DNA of 64,000 nt from CBDCZY01 sp965224745 (GTDB lineage: Bacteria > Pseudomonadota > Gammaproteobacteria > Methylococcales > Methylomonadaceae): contig CBDCZY010000002.1 of NCBI GenBank assembly GCA_965224745.1, forward strand, positions 1,054,001-1,118,000, given 5' to 3'. The first letter of the stretch is position 1. Every line of letters starts with the position of its first letter. Made by a program: the position numbers and the translations under genes. This document shows, one piece after another, positions 1-8,495 of this stretch. Under the pieces are notes generated by a model. It saw nothing but the letters and a program-made list of their open reading frames with translations. It searched no databases and was not told where the DNA came from.

Positions 1-539
1 CAAAGTAGAATTAAGCACTTGAAAACAAAACTGTTTAGATAAAAAGATCACTTAGGAAGCAGGTGATATTGCGTCTTCTTGTGCTGTTCGTGAACCCCGC
101 GAATTACAATGTCACCACACCAGGATAGTCACAGACAGCGGTTTGTCTATTTGATTGAACATTACAACACAGTCCACTGACTCCATAAGTTACCTTGCAT
201 TGACTAAGACTTTTTTACTAGACTATAAAAAAGAAAATGTTTATACTGCTTAATAGGGTGGCAATTCTCGAATGAATATGTCTAGAAGGTGGCCCGACAG
301 AAAAACAAATAATAATTCAAGCTGGTAGCAATACCATATAACTAAATAATATAACTAAAATTCTGTATTAAATATACCGCGAAAAAAATTACATCATCGG
401 TATTCCACTGAGGGTCACAGTATGCATGTGCGTTTTTTATGCACCTGCAATTCACACAAAAAGTTGCGTTTACTAATGGTTTCCATGTAGCGCGATTTTT
501 TATTTTTCTGTCTTTAAATAACTATAAAGGGAAACGACA
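1..539. other. Intergenic leader region without a recognised gene
   Basis: I see no convincing coding region or RNA gene here. An imperfect hairpin at about 423-449 (TGCA-t-GTGC paired with GCAC-c-TGCA, T-rich loop) lies roughly 90 bases before the beta-helix gene and could be a leader structure. Its role is unknown. Confidence 0.4.
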
Positions 540-1889
540 ATGACATCTCCGAATGTATTTTTACGCTTGTCAATCACTATATCTACCTTAATTTTAGTAT
601 TTTTTACCAGCTCTTCTCATGCCAGAGACTATTATGTATCCACTATAGGCTATAACAATAATAGCGGCTACATTGACAGTCCGTTCAGAACAATATCTAA
701 AGCTGCCAGTCTGGCCCGTGCTGGAGATAACGTCATTATCAGGGGAGGCACTTATTGGGAACGTGTAATTGTAAGAAACTCTGGATCATCTGGGAGGCAC
801 ATAACCTTTAAACCTTACAGCAATGAAACAGTGACTATTGATGGTAGCGGTACTTATGTTCCTTATTGGGGTGGTTTATTCGATTTTAGTAATAGAAACT
901 ATATAAGAGTTGATAAGCTGAATGTCGTTAATTCAAACTCCAAAGGTTTGTTTGGACAATTCACCGATAATATAATCGTAAGCAACTGCTACACCAAAAA
1001 TACAGTCAGTTCTGGAATAGGCGTACATTTTGGTAGTAACCTCAAAATCACTGGCAATGAAGTAGTTTATGCTAATACCACGGGCGACCAGGAAAATATC
1101 TCGGTTGAGTCGATGGTAAATTTTGAAATTAGTAATAACCATGTGCATCATGGAGGCACCAGTTCTCAAGGCGGCGAAGGCATTGATGCTAAAGGAGACT
1201 CACACCACGGCAAGATATTTGGTAATAGAGTTCACCATATAAATCGCGAAGGAATTTATGTTGATTCTTTTGATGGATACCTGACCGATGTTGAGATCTA
1301 TAACAATGTCGTCTATTCAAATCACATCAGTGGTATTCAGGTCGGTAATGAAGCCGGAGGGTACATTGAAGATATAAGCATTTACAACAACGTGGTCTAT
1401 GACAATCAATGGGCCGGAATTAACTTATGGGGCGGCGGTCATTCCGGTAAATCACATGGCATGGGAAAAATCTACATAACTGGCAACACTGTTGCAAAAA
1501 ATGGCTGGACACCCTGGGGTCTTGGCATCGCTTCTGATAATAAAGAAGCTCATAACGTGCTCATTATCAATAATATTTTAAGTAAGAATACCGGTATGCA
1601 AATACGTCTTGACCCAGCCGTTTCTAAGGGAAATTATAATATTCAATATAATTTGGTCGACAACTCAAACCGCGCATTCAAGCTACAGGGATCTGGTGAT
1701 ACCTTAGGTGATAATGTGGTTAACGCTTCACCCGAATTTGTTGACATTTATAATAATGACTTCCGCTTAAAAGGTAACTCACCGGCTATTGGTAAAGGCC
1801 ATTATGCGCCAAGCTTACCAAATTTTGACATTAAAAATAAACAACGCACTGGCTATTCTGGCATTGCTATGGGAGCCTATCAGCCGTAA
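540..1889 (+). CDS. Secreted right-handed parallel beta-helix protein
   Basis: This is a 449-residue exported protein. Residues 1-28 form a signal peptide (hydrophobic run ending in SSSHA, cleavage before RDYYVS). The mature start, with a YYVST block, then PFRTI.KAA and GD.V.IRGGTY near residues 50-75, is the usual opening of secreted beta-helix proteins related to family 9 pectate lyases and other polysaccharide-active enzymes. The body is rich in short NN.(V/I)Y.N repeats, as expected of stacked beta-helix coils. The ATG follows an AAAGGGA ribosome site at good spacing. Substrate and catalysis cannot be read from the sequence; a polysaccharide lyase or a binding protein are both possible. 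It stands alone and converges on the GGDEF/EAL gene. Confidence 0.75.
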   Translation: MTSPNVFLRLSITISTLILVFFTSSSHARDYYVSTIGYNNNSGYIDSPFRTISKAASLARAGDNVIIRGGTYWERVIVRNSGSSGRHITFKPYSNETVTIDGSGTYVPYWGGLFDFSNRNYIRVDKLNVVNSNSKGLFGQFTDNIIVSNCYTKNTVSSGIGVHFGSNLKITGNEVVYANTTGDQENISVESMVNFEISNNHVHHGGTSSQGGEGIDAKGDSHHGKIFGNRVHHINREGIYVDSFDGYLTDVEIYNNVVYSNHISGIQVGNEAGGYIEDISIYNNVVYDNQWAGINLWGGGHSGKSHGMGKIYITGNTVAKNGWTPWGLGIASDNKEAHNVLIINNILSKNTGMQIRLDPAVSKGNYNIQYNLVDNSNRAFKLQGSGDTLGDNVVNASPEFVDIYNNDFRLKGNSPAIGKGHYAPSLPNFDIKNKQRTGYSGIAMGAYQP

Positions 1890-1921
1890 CAAACTACTGC
1901 GAGGTATGAAAACTCACTAAC

Positions 1922-2016
1922 GATAGCGATGCACAGATTACTCAAGGTATGTTCATTTGCCAAAAAACTTAATTGAAAATGAATAACCTATGAAACTGTT
2001 ATCCGTCATCGCTATC
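1922..2016. repeat. Imperfect long inverted repeat between convergent genes
   Basis: GATAGCGATG at 1922-1931 is repeated exactly inverted at 2007-2016. Further inside, an AGGT..GTTCATTT segment pairs imperfectly with AAATGAATAACCT. The whole about 95-base stretch could fold into one long interrupted hairpin between the ends of two converging genes. It may be an eroded mobile palindrome or a bidirectional transcription stop; there is no strong T-run to prove the latter. Confidence 0.4.
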
Positions 2017-2106
2017 TCTGTTTCTTCTTATCAGCTTGCGCTACCAATTTAAACCGAACAGCTCCACTTATCCACCGCCAGCTACAAAGCTCTCATTTTT
2101 TGACTG

Positions 2107-5052
2107 TTAGAGACAGTTTATTTTCTCTAATACCTTGATATGTTGATCCGCGTTTTCTAAAGGGCTGGGTTTACCAATGGCCCAGCCTTGAGCGAAATCA
2201 ACACCGATTTCACCGAGTTGTTTGAGAATGGCTTCACTTTCCACAAATTCCGCAACGGTTTTTTTACCCATAGTTTGGGCGATATTATGAATTGAGCTGA
2301 CAACGGCGGCATCGATTGGATTGGTATCGATTTCTTTGACAAAACTACCGTCTATTTTGACATAGTCCACAGGCAGGTTGCGCAGATAACCAAACGATGA
2401 TAAACCGGAGCCGAAATCATCCAGGCCAAACCTAAAACCATATTTTTGAAGTTCGATAATAAATTTAGTGGCGTTTGTCAAATCAGCGATGGCAGATGTT
2501 TCCGTAATTTCAAAGCTAACCCTATTCCCTGAAACCTTGTTAATCTTCATTTGTTCTATGATAAAACTCTCCATCTCCTGATTACCAAGACTGGCTCCAG
2601 AAAGGTTGATGGAAAGGCCAGCCTCGGCGGATTTCAATATATTTGAAAAATTTCCTTCTTGCAGCGCTAAAAAACTATGTCGGACAACCCATTTATCGAT
2701 GGCCATGATCAAATTATACCGTTCTGCAGCAGGAATGAAAGCACCGGGAGGAATGATCTCTCCTTGCTCGTCAAGCATGCGAATCAGAATCTCAAAGTGC
2801 GGTCGAACACCATCGATATTTTTGATCGGAACAATCGGTTGCGCATAAAGCACAAAGCGGTCAAATTCTAAAGCCTCATTGATCCGGGATAACCATTGCA
2901 TTTCACTTTTTTTGGCGGCAATATCTGTATCCTGCGGATAATTCACATGAACATAGTTACGTCCTTTATCTTTGGCGATGTAACACGCACCATCTGCATT
3001 ATTCAATATTTCTTCGACCGTTGTACTTTCCGAATGAATACTGGATAAACCGATACTCACACTGACACCGAAAGACTCGCCCTGGTGAACCAGGCGATAG
3101 GATTGAACTGAATCGCGCATGCGTTCACAAACGTCTTTTGCCCGATCCAGTGGGCAGGTATCTAAAAGTAAAGCGAATTCGTCACCACCTAAACGAGCAA
3201 GGACATCGCTTGCCCGAAGCTCTTTCTTCAACAGAGCACTAACATCCTGCAATAATTTATCGCCTGCTGCATGACCGCAGGTATCGTTGACTACTTTGAA
3301 TTGATCGAGGTCAAGAAATGCTATCGCGTGTTGTCGTTTTTCAGTACGTGCAAAGCGTAAAGCACTCGTCACACGCTGCTCAAATTCGCGGCGGTTTATC
3401 AAATTGGTCAGCGCATCATGACTCGCTTGATAAGATAGTTCCGAGGATAAACGCCGTTCTTCGGTAACATCTTTAAATACCAATACAGACCCAATAATCG
3501 TCCCGTTTTCAGAACGAATTGGAGCTGCTGAGTCGCTAACAGGGACAGGATTTCCATCCCGGCGAATCAGATTGGAATTATTCTCCAGATGAACGATTTT
3601 ATCCTGCTGTAAACACCGCTTAACCGGACATTCCACTGGTTGCTGATCGGTTTGGTTGACGACTTTGAATATATCCCAAACCAATTGTTCATGAATCTCC
3701 GTAAACTTCCAACCCATCAATGATTCTGCTACTGGATTCATCGATTGAATTCGCCCTTCCTCATCGGTTGTCAATACTGCATCCCCGATAGATTTTAAGG
3801 TAGTTTCAGCAAGTTCCCGAGCAATCGCCAATTCACTGGTTCGCTCAGCAACCAAGACCTCCAGGTTTGCGTTGGTTTGCTCTAAAACTCGTTCATGTTT
3901 TTGTACGGTTCTGCGCATTTGGTTGAAACCGTCCGATAGCTGCGCTAATTCATCATCTCCAATGACATCAACATCCTTGCTCAGGGTACCGTTGGAAAAA
4001 TCTGCCACAGCTTTTGAAAGCACACTGATCGGTTGGGTTATCTGACGTGAATGGCGGCGGGCAACTAATGTTGCAATTCCAAGCATTCCAATTATCAGTG
4101 GGATCATCAATCCTGTTGAATAATGACCTATTCTAACAACTTCATCAGCATCTGCGATCATAAGGTTTTTTTGCTCAGCAGATAAGGTTTCTATCAGATG
4201 CGTTAGTTCTGCAGAAATCACCATGGTTTCCGTTCGCATAAGAAAATCTGCGTGATTCCAGCGTGGCGACTTACGCAGCTGAATAATAGTATCGACCAAA
4301 GGAATATAGGCTGTAAATTCATATTGTATGCGTTCCACCACCTCCCGCAAATCCTCATGCAAGGTAACGCCTAAATTCTGCGTGATTTCAAGGGCAGAGG
4401 AAAATTTCCGTAGAGCTTGGTGTAACTTTGATTCGTCACTCAAATTCCCTTGATCTACGAACCTCGCTAATAGTAAATGAGCATGAGTGAATTCTGATTG
4501 AAGGTCATAACTAATAGCAGTCGGTAAAAATCCAGCACTCCCTGCATTCTCTTCAATTTGCCTTACCGTTGCCAATGCCTTGTAAATGCTGTCTGCGATA
4601 ACTTCCCCATGCATTTCAAACTCTACACGAGCCGGTTCATTACCTGGGGTTTGCGCTATATCCTCTACCCACCATTGAGATTCCTCCAGATCGGCCAGTC
4701 GTAATTTCAACAATTTGACGGCGTTTTGCACCGCGTAATCGCCCCACTGCTTGGCCGAGCTTTCGAGATAAATCATCGAGGGTGTGATTTCGTTCCGCCA
4801 AGTACGATAACGACGCTGCTTGAATTCATTGTCCGGTTTATTTATCCAGGCACGAAGACTCGACATGGTTTGCCGCGTTCCCGCTAACAGCTGAGTGGAT
4901 TGTTGCGCGATTGGCGCACGTTGTTCAGCCAGTTGATTCGCTTTTTTCGAAAGGTTCCAAGTTGTAAGTAAGGCAACCAATAAAGACACCACACCTAGAG
5001 CGATGAGTTGAAAATTGGCTTTTAACAGCTTTTTGTGGACTGAACTATCCAA
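2107..5052 (-). CDS. Membrane sensor with HAMP, PAS, GGDEF and EAL domains
   Basis: This 981-residue inner-membrane protein probably makes and/or breaks cyclic di-GMP. Order: transmembrane helix about 14-33, periplasmic helical sensor region about 34-312, second transmembrane helix about 313-332, HAMP about 333-385, coiled region, PAS about 412-530, GGDEF about 540-700, EAL about 715-975. The GGDEF site is intact (LGGDEF at 621-626) with an inhibitory RxxD site at 613-616. The EAL signature reads EIL at 754-756, a common variant, and the other metal and catalytic motifs are present (INLSG, EITET, DDFGSG, VKIDG, AEF.E, QGW). Both activities therefore look possible. The start is TTG, with GGAAA upstream. 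It lies 24 bases after the repeat protein gene, so the two are probably co-transcribed. Confidence 0.9.
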   Translation of the reverse strand: MDSSVHKKLLKANFQLIALGVVSLLVALLTTWNLSKKANQLAEQRAPIAQQSTQLLAGTRQTMSSLRAWINKPDNEFKQRRYRTWRNEITPSMIYLESSAKQWGDYAVQNAVKLLKLRLADLEESQWWVEDIAQTPGNEPARVEFEMHGEVIADSIYKALATVRQIEENAGSAGFLPTAISYDLQSEFTHAHLLLARFVDQGNLSDESKLHQALRKFSSALEITQNLGVTLHEDLREVVERIQYEFTAYIPLVDTIIQLRKSPRWNHADFLMRTETMVISAELTHLIETLSAEQKNLMIADADEVVRIGHYSTGLMIPLIIGMLGIATLVARRHSRQITQPISVLSKAVADFSNGTLSKDVDVIGDDELAQLSDGFNQMRRTVQKHERVLEQTNANLEVLVAERTSELAIARELAETTLKSIGDAVLTTDEEGRIQSMNPVAESLMGWKFTEIHEQLVWDIFKVVNQTDQQPVECPVKRCLQQDKIVHLENNSNLIRRDGNPVPVSDSAAPIRSENGTIIGSVLVFKDVTEERRLSSELSYQASHDALTNLINRREFEQRVTSALRFARTEKRQHAIAFLDLDQFKVVNDTCGHAAGDKLLQDVSALLKKELRASDVLARLGGDEFALLLDTCPLDRAKDVCERMRDSVQSYRLVHQGESFGVSVSIGLSSIHSESTTVEEILNNADGACYIAKDKGRNYVHVNYPQDTDIAAKKSEMQWLSRINEALEFDRFVLYAQPIVPIKNIDGVRPHFEILIRMLDEQGEIIPPGAFIPAAERYNLIMAIDKWVVRHSFLALQEGNFSNILKSAEAGLSINLSGASLGNQEMESFIIEQMKINKVSGNRVSFEITETSAIADLTNATKFIIELQKYGFRFGLDDFGSGLSSFGYLRNLPVDYVKIDGSFVKEIDTNPIDAAVVSSIHNIAQTMGKKTVAEFVESEAILKQLGEIGVDFAQGWAIGKPSPLENADQHIKVLEKINCL

Positions 5053-5076
5053 TACTATTTCCGGCTAGGACATGGT

Positions 5077-6069
5077 TTATAAAACTGAACCACGTGTTGT
5101 TCGAATCCAGTTCGAATTCGCTTGGGCTTGTTCTACCAGTAACTCAATCTGGGAGACAAGAACCCCGGATCGTTGAAATACATGAGCTGGAAGCTTAGGG
5201 CCAGGATGGTAGGCTTGAACTGGCTCACGAATATTGGGCAATCTACCATGTAAAAAGGCAAGTTCGGAAACCAACAAAGAAGCGATATCATACACATCAC
5301 TTGGTTCGATTTGTTGTATATTATTACTGGGATCCAGGCTTTTTAGAACCAGAACTTTATATCCCGACCTTTCTGCGACACCACGTAAATTATGGAAACA
5401 GTCGGCAAGTCGAAAAAACACATCACGAGGCTGTTTCCCAGGAATATAATCCGGCTCCGGTGGGATACGTTGAGCATTAGCGAATTGCGCCAGCAATATA
5501 GCGCTATAACTTATGCCCTGAGTGACTTGTTGATAAACATCTTCGGGTGCGAACTGATGGCGTAAAAGGTTGTTTAATTCTTTGTTGGCGACAGCAATGG
5601 CGTTAAAAACATCGCTGGGTGTTTTGCTGGAATCCAGCGGTTTTGTTTCAATATTTTCCGAGATACCCAGATGTTTTCTAATCAGTAACAGTTTGTCTAT
5701 AGCATTTTGTACCAGTTGAAAAACATGGCCGGGCTGGAGTTTTTCATTAGGCTTTTTGGGGAGGATATCTCGGCTTCGGGTAATCTCAAAAGACAATCGA
5801 TTGGCTTTTTTTAGGAGTGTAAATGCCTGGTAATAAACTTCTCGAGGCGATGCATTGGAAACTTCAAAAAAGACCGGATGGGCAGTTGATTTTCCCATCA
5901 AGAAGCGTACCTGAGAGACTACATCCAAAAGCACTTGCACTCTGGTATAAACATCGGACGGTGTTAATGCAGATATTGATCCAGCTGTATCTTGCGCATG
6001 CAAGTTCCCCCCGCCCATAAAATTGAGCATGACAATTAAAATACCAGCCTTACATAGACTTAATTTCAT
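5077..6069 (-). CDS. Secreted protein of eight PxDVY helical repeats
   Basis: I do not recognise this 330-residue family. Residues 1-25 form a signal peptide (MLNFMGGGNLHA, cleavage before QDTAG). The mature protein has eight copies of a motif x-P-x-[DEH]-V-[YF] at residues 36, 74, 112, 150, 174, 213, 255 and 293. Most are 38 residues apart (38, 38, 38, 24, 39, 42, 38), each followed by about 20 residues that look helical. There are no obvious catalytic residues and only one cysteine in the mature part, so a periplasmic scaffold or binding protein is likely. It is the first gene of a probable operon with the GGDEF/EAL sensor, so it may act on that sensor's periplasmic region. That link is inference from context only. 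Confidence 0.75.
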   Translation of the reverse strand: MKLSLCKAGILIVMLNFMGGGNLHAQDTAGSISALTPSDVYTRVQVLLDVVSQVRFLMGKSTAHPVFFEVSNASPREVYYQAFTLLKKANRLSFEITRSRDILPKKPNEKLQPGHVFQLVQNAIDKLLLIRKHLGISENIETKPLDSSKTPSDVFNAIAVANKELNNLLRHQFAPEDVYQQVTQGISYSAILLAQFANAQRIPPEPDYIPGKQPRDVFFRLADCFHNLRGVAERSGYKVLVLKSLDPSNNIQQIEPSDVYDIASLLVSELAFLHGRLPNIREPVQAYHPGPKLPAHVFQRSGVLVSQIELLVEQAQANSNWIRTTRGSVL

Positions 6070-6102
6070 ATATGTCCATATATATTTTGTTTAATAACAC
6101 TT

Positions 6103-6114
6103 ACACTTAAGTGT
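6103..6114. promoter_or_regulatory. Perfect 12-base palindrome ACACTTAAGTGT
   Basis: The palindrome lies 34 bases before the start codon of the repeat-protein gene on the minus strand, where promoter elements of that operon should be. It could be an operator for a dimeric regulator. No regulator gene is adjacent, so this is only a candidate. Confidence 0.35.
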
Positions 6115-6148
6115 AGATGATAATTCGAAATTGAGAGAAGAATCTAGC

Positions 6149-6195
6149 AAGGAGGTGATCAGAAGATGCAGTCAGCTTTGATAACTATTTACTAG
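6149..6195 (+). other. Perfect Shine-Dalgarno before a nine-codon reading frame
   Basis: AAGGAGGTGATC at 6149-6160 is complementary to the last 12 bases of 16S rRNA before its terminal base. Five bases later an ATG (6166) opens a frame MQSALITIY ending in TAG at 6193. Such perfect complementarity is rare by chance. Nothing downstream on this strand belongs to the frame before the IS element, so it could be a real micro-ORF, the leader of a gene now lost to the insertion, or coincidence. Confidence 0.3.
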
Positions 6196-6508
6196 CGAAC
6201 GCTGATAGAGAGGGCAGCAATAAGTGTGAGGGACAAAAAAACATAAGCTCCGATCCCATAAACCTAAATACATCAGTTGAATATGGATTTTAACGATAAG
6301 TCTTTGAAAGTTATTTCGTTATTAATTTAATGTTCCCACCCATTCGGTGAGTGATTCAACTGCGGCGCAGTAAAATAAAAGACTTAGAATCATTAAGTTA
6401 CGGAGTTTCAGTGACTTTTTTTAGTTTTAACTGATTTTTTTAGCCCATCTTCGTGACTTATATTTACAATATCCTGTTATTTCAATAAGTTAAAATTTTC
6501 AATCTGTT

Positions 6509-7401
6509 TCAGTTGGCACTACAGATTTTTTTATCGATAATTGTTTTACATTGACCAATGAGGTCGGGTTTAATATTCAAAGCTTCATAAATTTGTTTCT
6601 GACGTAGCTCCGCCTTCGTTGTTGTCCGCAGGTGAATCATTTTATGATCATCCGTTGGTAAGGTCATGGTGATACGTTGCTGTGTCGACATGATGTTGCG
6701 AATACTGTCCCAGCTTAAATGAATGCCCTGTTGCTTCAGTTGATAGCGCAGCGTATGCACCAGATGATAAGCCAGCAAAGTAATGAACAAGTGGCCGGTG
6801 ACACGGTCTTCTTTTTGGTGGTAAACCGGGCGCAAGCCCAGTTCAGTTTTCAAGCTTCGAAAGGTGGCTTCGATCTCGGTCAGCATGATGTAGGTTGTCC
6901 ACAGTTGTTCTTCAGACCAGTCGGGGATATTGGTTCTGAGGCAATAGACACCACAGTGTTGATCGTTCTGTTTACTTTGAGGTTCACGTTGCCATTCAAG
7001 CCGGATGGCGTTTTTTTTCTCGTCATCGGTTATGACGTCAATGCGGTAGTCTTGCGAAACCCGCCGGTTTTTTTCGCGCAGTCGACCGATCCGTTCCAGT
7101 ATTTTGCTGTATTTTTTGATCGTCCCTTTTTTGTTTAAGCCCGCATCAAGCTTGTTGAGTGCTTCTTCCATGCGAACATGGAAGCGGTTTCGGATAGCCT
7201 GCTCTTTTTTTTGTTTTTGTTCGGAGTGACAATAGAGCCGGGTTTCGTGGGTGTCTTGATCTGTTTCGCGATAAACACACACCTGACTGTGTTCGGTTTC
7301 TCTCACCATCACAGCATCGTCCTGATCGGTGGGATTGATCACGGATCGCTCTCGACTGACCACCAGATAATGATAGCCCTGCTCGATTAACCAGGCGATG
7401 T
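6509..7401 (-). pseudogene. IS1634-family transposase, C-terminal part
   Basis: This is the downstream part of the split transposase gene. Its frame runs through the duplicated 227 bp (7175-7401) and on to the stop. The third catalytic acid lies in the block IEATFRSLKTEL, the usual glutamate of IS4-like DDE enzymes. The segment from 7174 to the stop joins in frame with 12407-11196 to rebuild a 625-residue protein. The frame could start internally at an ATG (7363), but that product would lack both catalytic aspartates. Confidence 0.85.
7175..7401. repeat. 227-bp direct duplication, left copy
   Basis: It is identical by eye to 11196-11422. The two copies flank the IS3-family element and are a segment of the surrounding IS1634-family transposase gene. 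A normal IS3 target duplication is 3-5 bp, so this is not an ordinary insertion scar. Confidence 0.9.
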
Positions 7402-7463
7402 AATGGTCTAATAATCTTGGAAGGATTTATAGCTTATAATCCAACCCAAAATTAGGATAAAAA

Positions 7464-7689
7464 ATGACCGAAATAACCACAGTAAAACCTAAAACAACCT
7501 TCACCACAGAACAGCGTCTAGACTACGCTAAACTCATGGTAAATGAAGGATATACCAATAAGCAGGTAATGGAAATATCAGGAGCAGGTGACTCTGCTGT
7601 GAGGCGATGGAAAAAGCAATATTTAGATGAACTCAAAGGTAATACACCTCAGGATAAGCAAGCGTTAACCCCAGAACAACAGAAAATAC
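7464..7689 (+). pseudogene. IS3-family orfA, N-terminal part
   Basis: This is the start of the helix-turn-helix orfA protein (about 75 codons: T-E-Q-R-L-D-Y-A-K-L, then the GAGDSAVRRWKKQY recognition region). It is cut at 7689 by the IS21 element; the reading frame then runs about 20 meaningless codons into that element. Joined to 10221-10318 it rebuilds a 107-residue orfA. Confidence 0.85.
7567..7689. repeat. 123-bp direct duplication, left copy
   Basis: It is identical by eye to 10098-10220. The copies abut the first and last bases of the IS21 element exactly and belong to orfA of the IS3 element. IS21-family insertions normally duplicate only 4-8 bp. Confidence 0.9.
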
Positions 7690-7757
7690 TGTCTCGCGTC
7701 AATTACTTTGTCCGGTTTGGCGACAATTATGATGGCCGGTTGAGTGTTTAAGGTTTT

Positions 7758-8495
7758 TTATGATTTTTTCTGATGTTTCCTCCTGTAACTGTTGCCGTCG
7801 ATTTCAAGAATCGTGGCATGATGGATAATGCGGTCAATGGCGGCTACGGTCATTAATGTATCCGGGAATATCTGATCCCAGTGACTGAATGGCTGGTTTG
7901 ATGTGATGATCAAGCTGCCACTTTCATAACGATGAGCAATAAACTCAAACAGGACCTGGGTTTCTGAATCCGTTTTTTTAACATAACCAATATCATCGAT
8001 AATGAGTACACGATATTTATCCAGTCGACTCATCACAGCCATTAAATCCAGCTCTTTTTTGGCCTGCTGCAGTAATTGCACCAGTGCGGTGGCAGCCAAC
8101 CATTTTACCCGGATGCCTTGTTCGATAAGATGAAGCCCCAAAGCAGAAGCAATATGCGATTTACCGACACCGGAAGGGCCAATCAATAAAACATTATCTG
8201 CCTGTAGCGCCCACTGGGTATTATCGCGCAGCCCAATCACTTTCTTTTGAATGGTTTCCGGTAATTCATCAAAGCCTAAGGTGGCAAAACTTTTGCCCCG
8301 GGGTAATTTGGCTTCTTTGGTCCAGTTGCAAACTCGCGTTTCAAAGCGCCGTGCAATTTCATTTTCACACAGTTTAGACAGGTATTGGCTATAGCCCCAT
8401 GCCTGTTTTGTGGCCTGTTCCTGATAAGCTTCATAATATTGCCAAAAAGCCAGCAAGCGAAGTTCTTTTAACATCATTGGCAAACCATCACTCAC
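7758..8495 (-). CDS. istB: IS21-family helper ATPase IstB
   Basis: This 245-residue AAA+ protein assists the IstA transposase in choosing and activating the target. It has a Walker A motif GPSGVGKSH near residue 107 and a Walker B motif LIIDDIGY near 165, followed by ITSNQPF, a typical sensor region. Length matches the family. The GTG start overlaps the stop of istA by eight bases, implying coupled translation. Confidence 0.93.
   Translation of the reverse strand: MSDGLPMMLKELRLLAFWQYYEAYQEQATKQAWGYSQYLSKLCENEIARRFETRVCNWTKEAKLPRGKSFATLGFDELPETIQKKVIGLRDNTQWALQADNVLLIGPSGVGKSHIASALGLHLIEQGIRVKWLAATALVQLLQQAKKELDLMAVMSRLDKYRVLIIDDIGYVKKTDSETQVLFEFIAHRYESGSLIITSNQPFSHWDQIFPDTLMTVAAIDRIIHHATILEIDGNSYRRKHQKKS

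Larger units (their letters stand above)
6070..6443. other. Intergenic region upstream of the repeat-protein operon, up to the IS border
   Basis: No gene longer than a few codons is visible. It holds a 12-base perfect palindrome (6103-6114) and a perfect Shine-Dalgarno sequence before a nine-codon reading frame (6149-6195). The base composition is AT-rich. It ends at the TTAG target duplication of the IS1634-family element. Confidence 0.5.

Noticed and set aside
6149..6160. Remnant of a 16S rRNA 3' end
   Set aside because: Only the 12 anti-Shine-Dalgarno bases match; the preceding bases do not continue as 16S rRNA.
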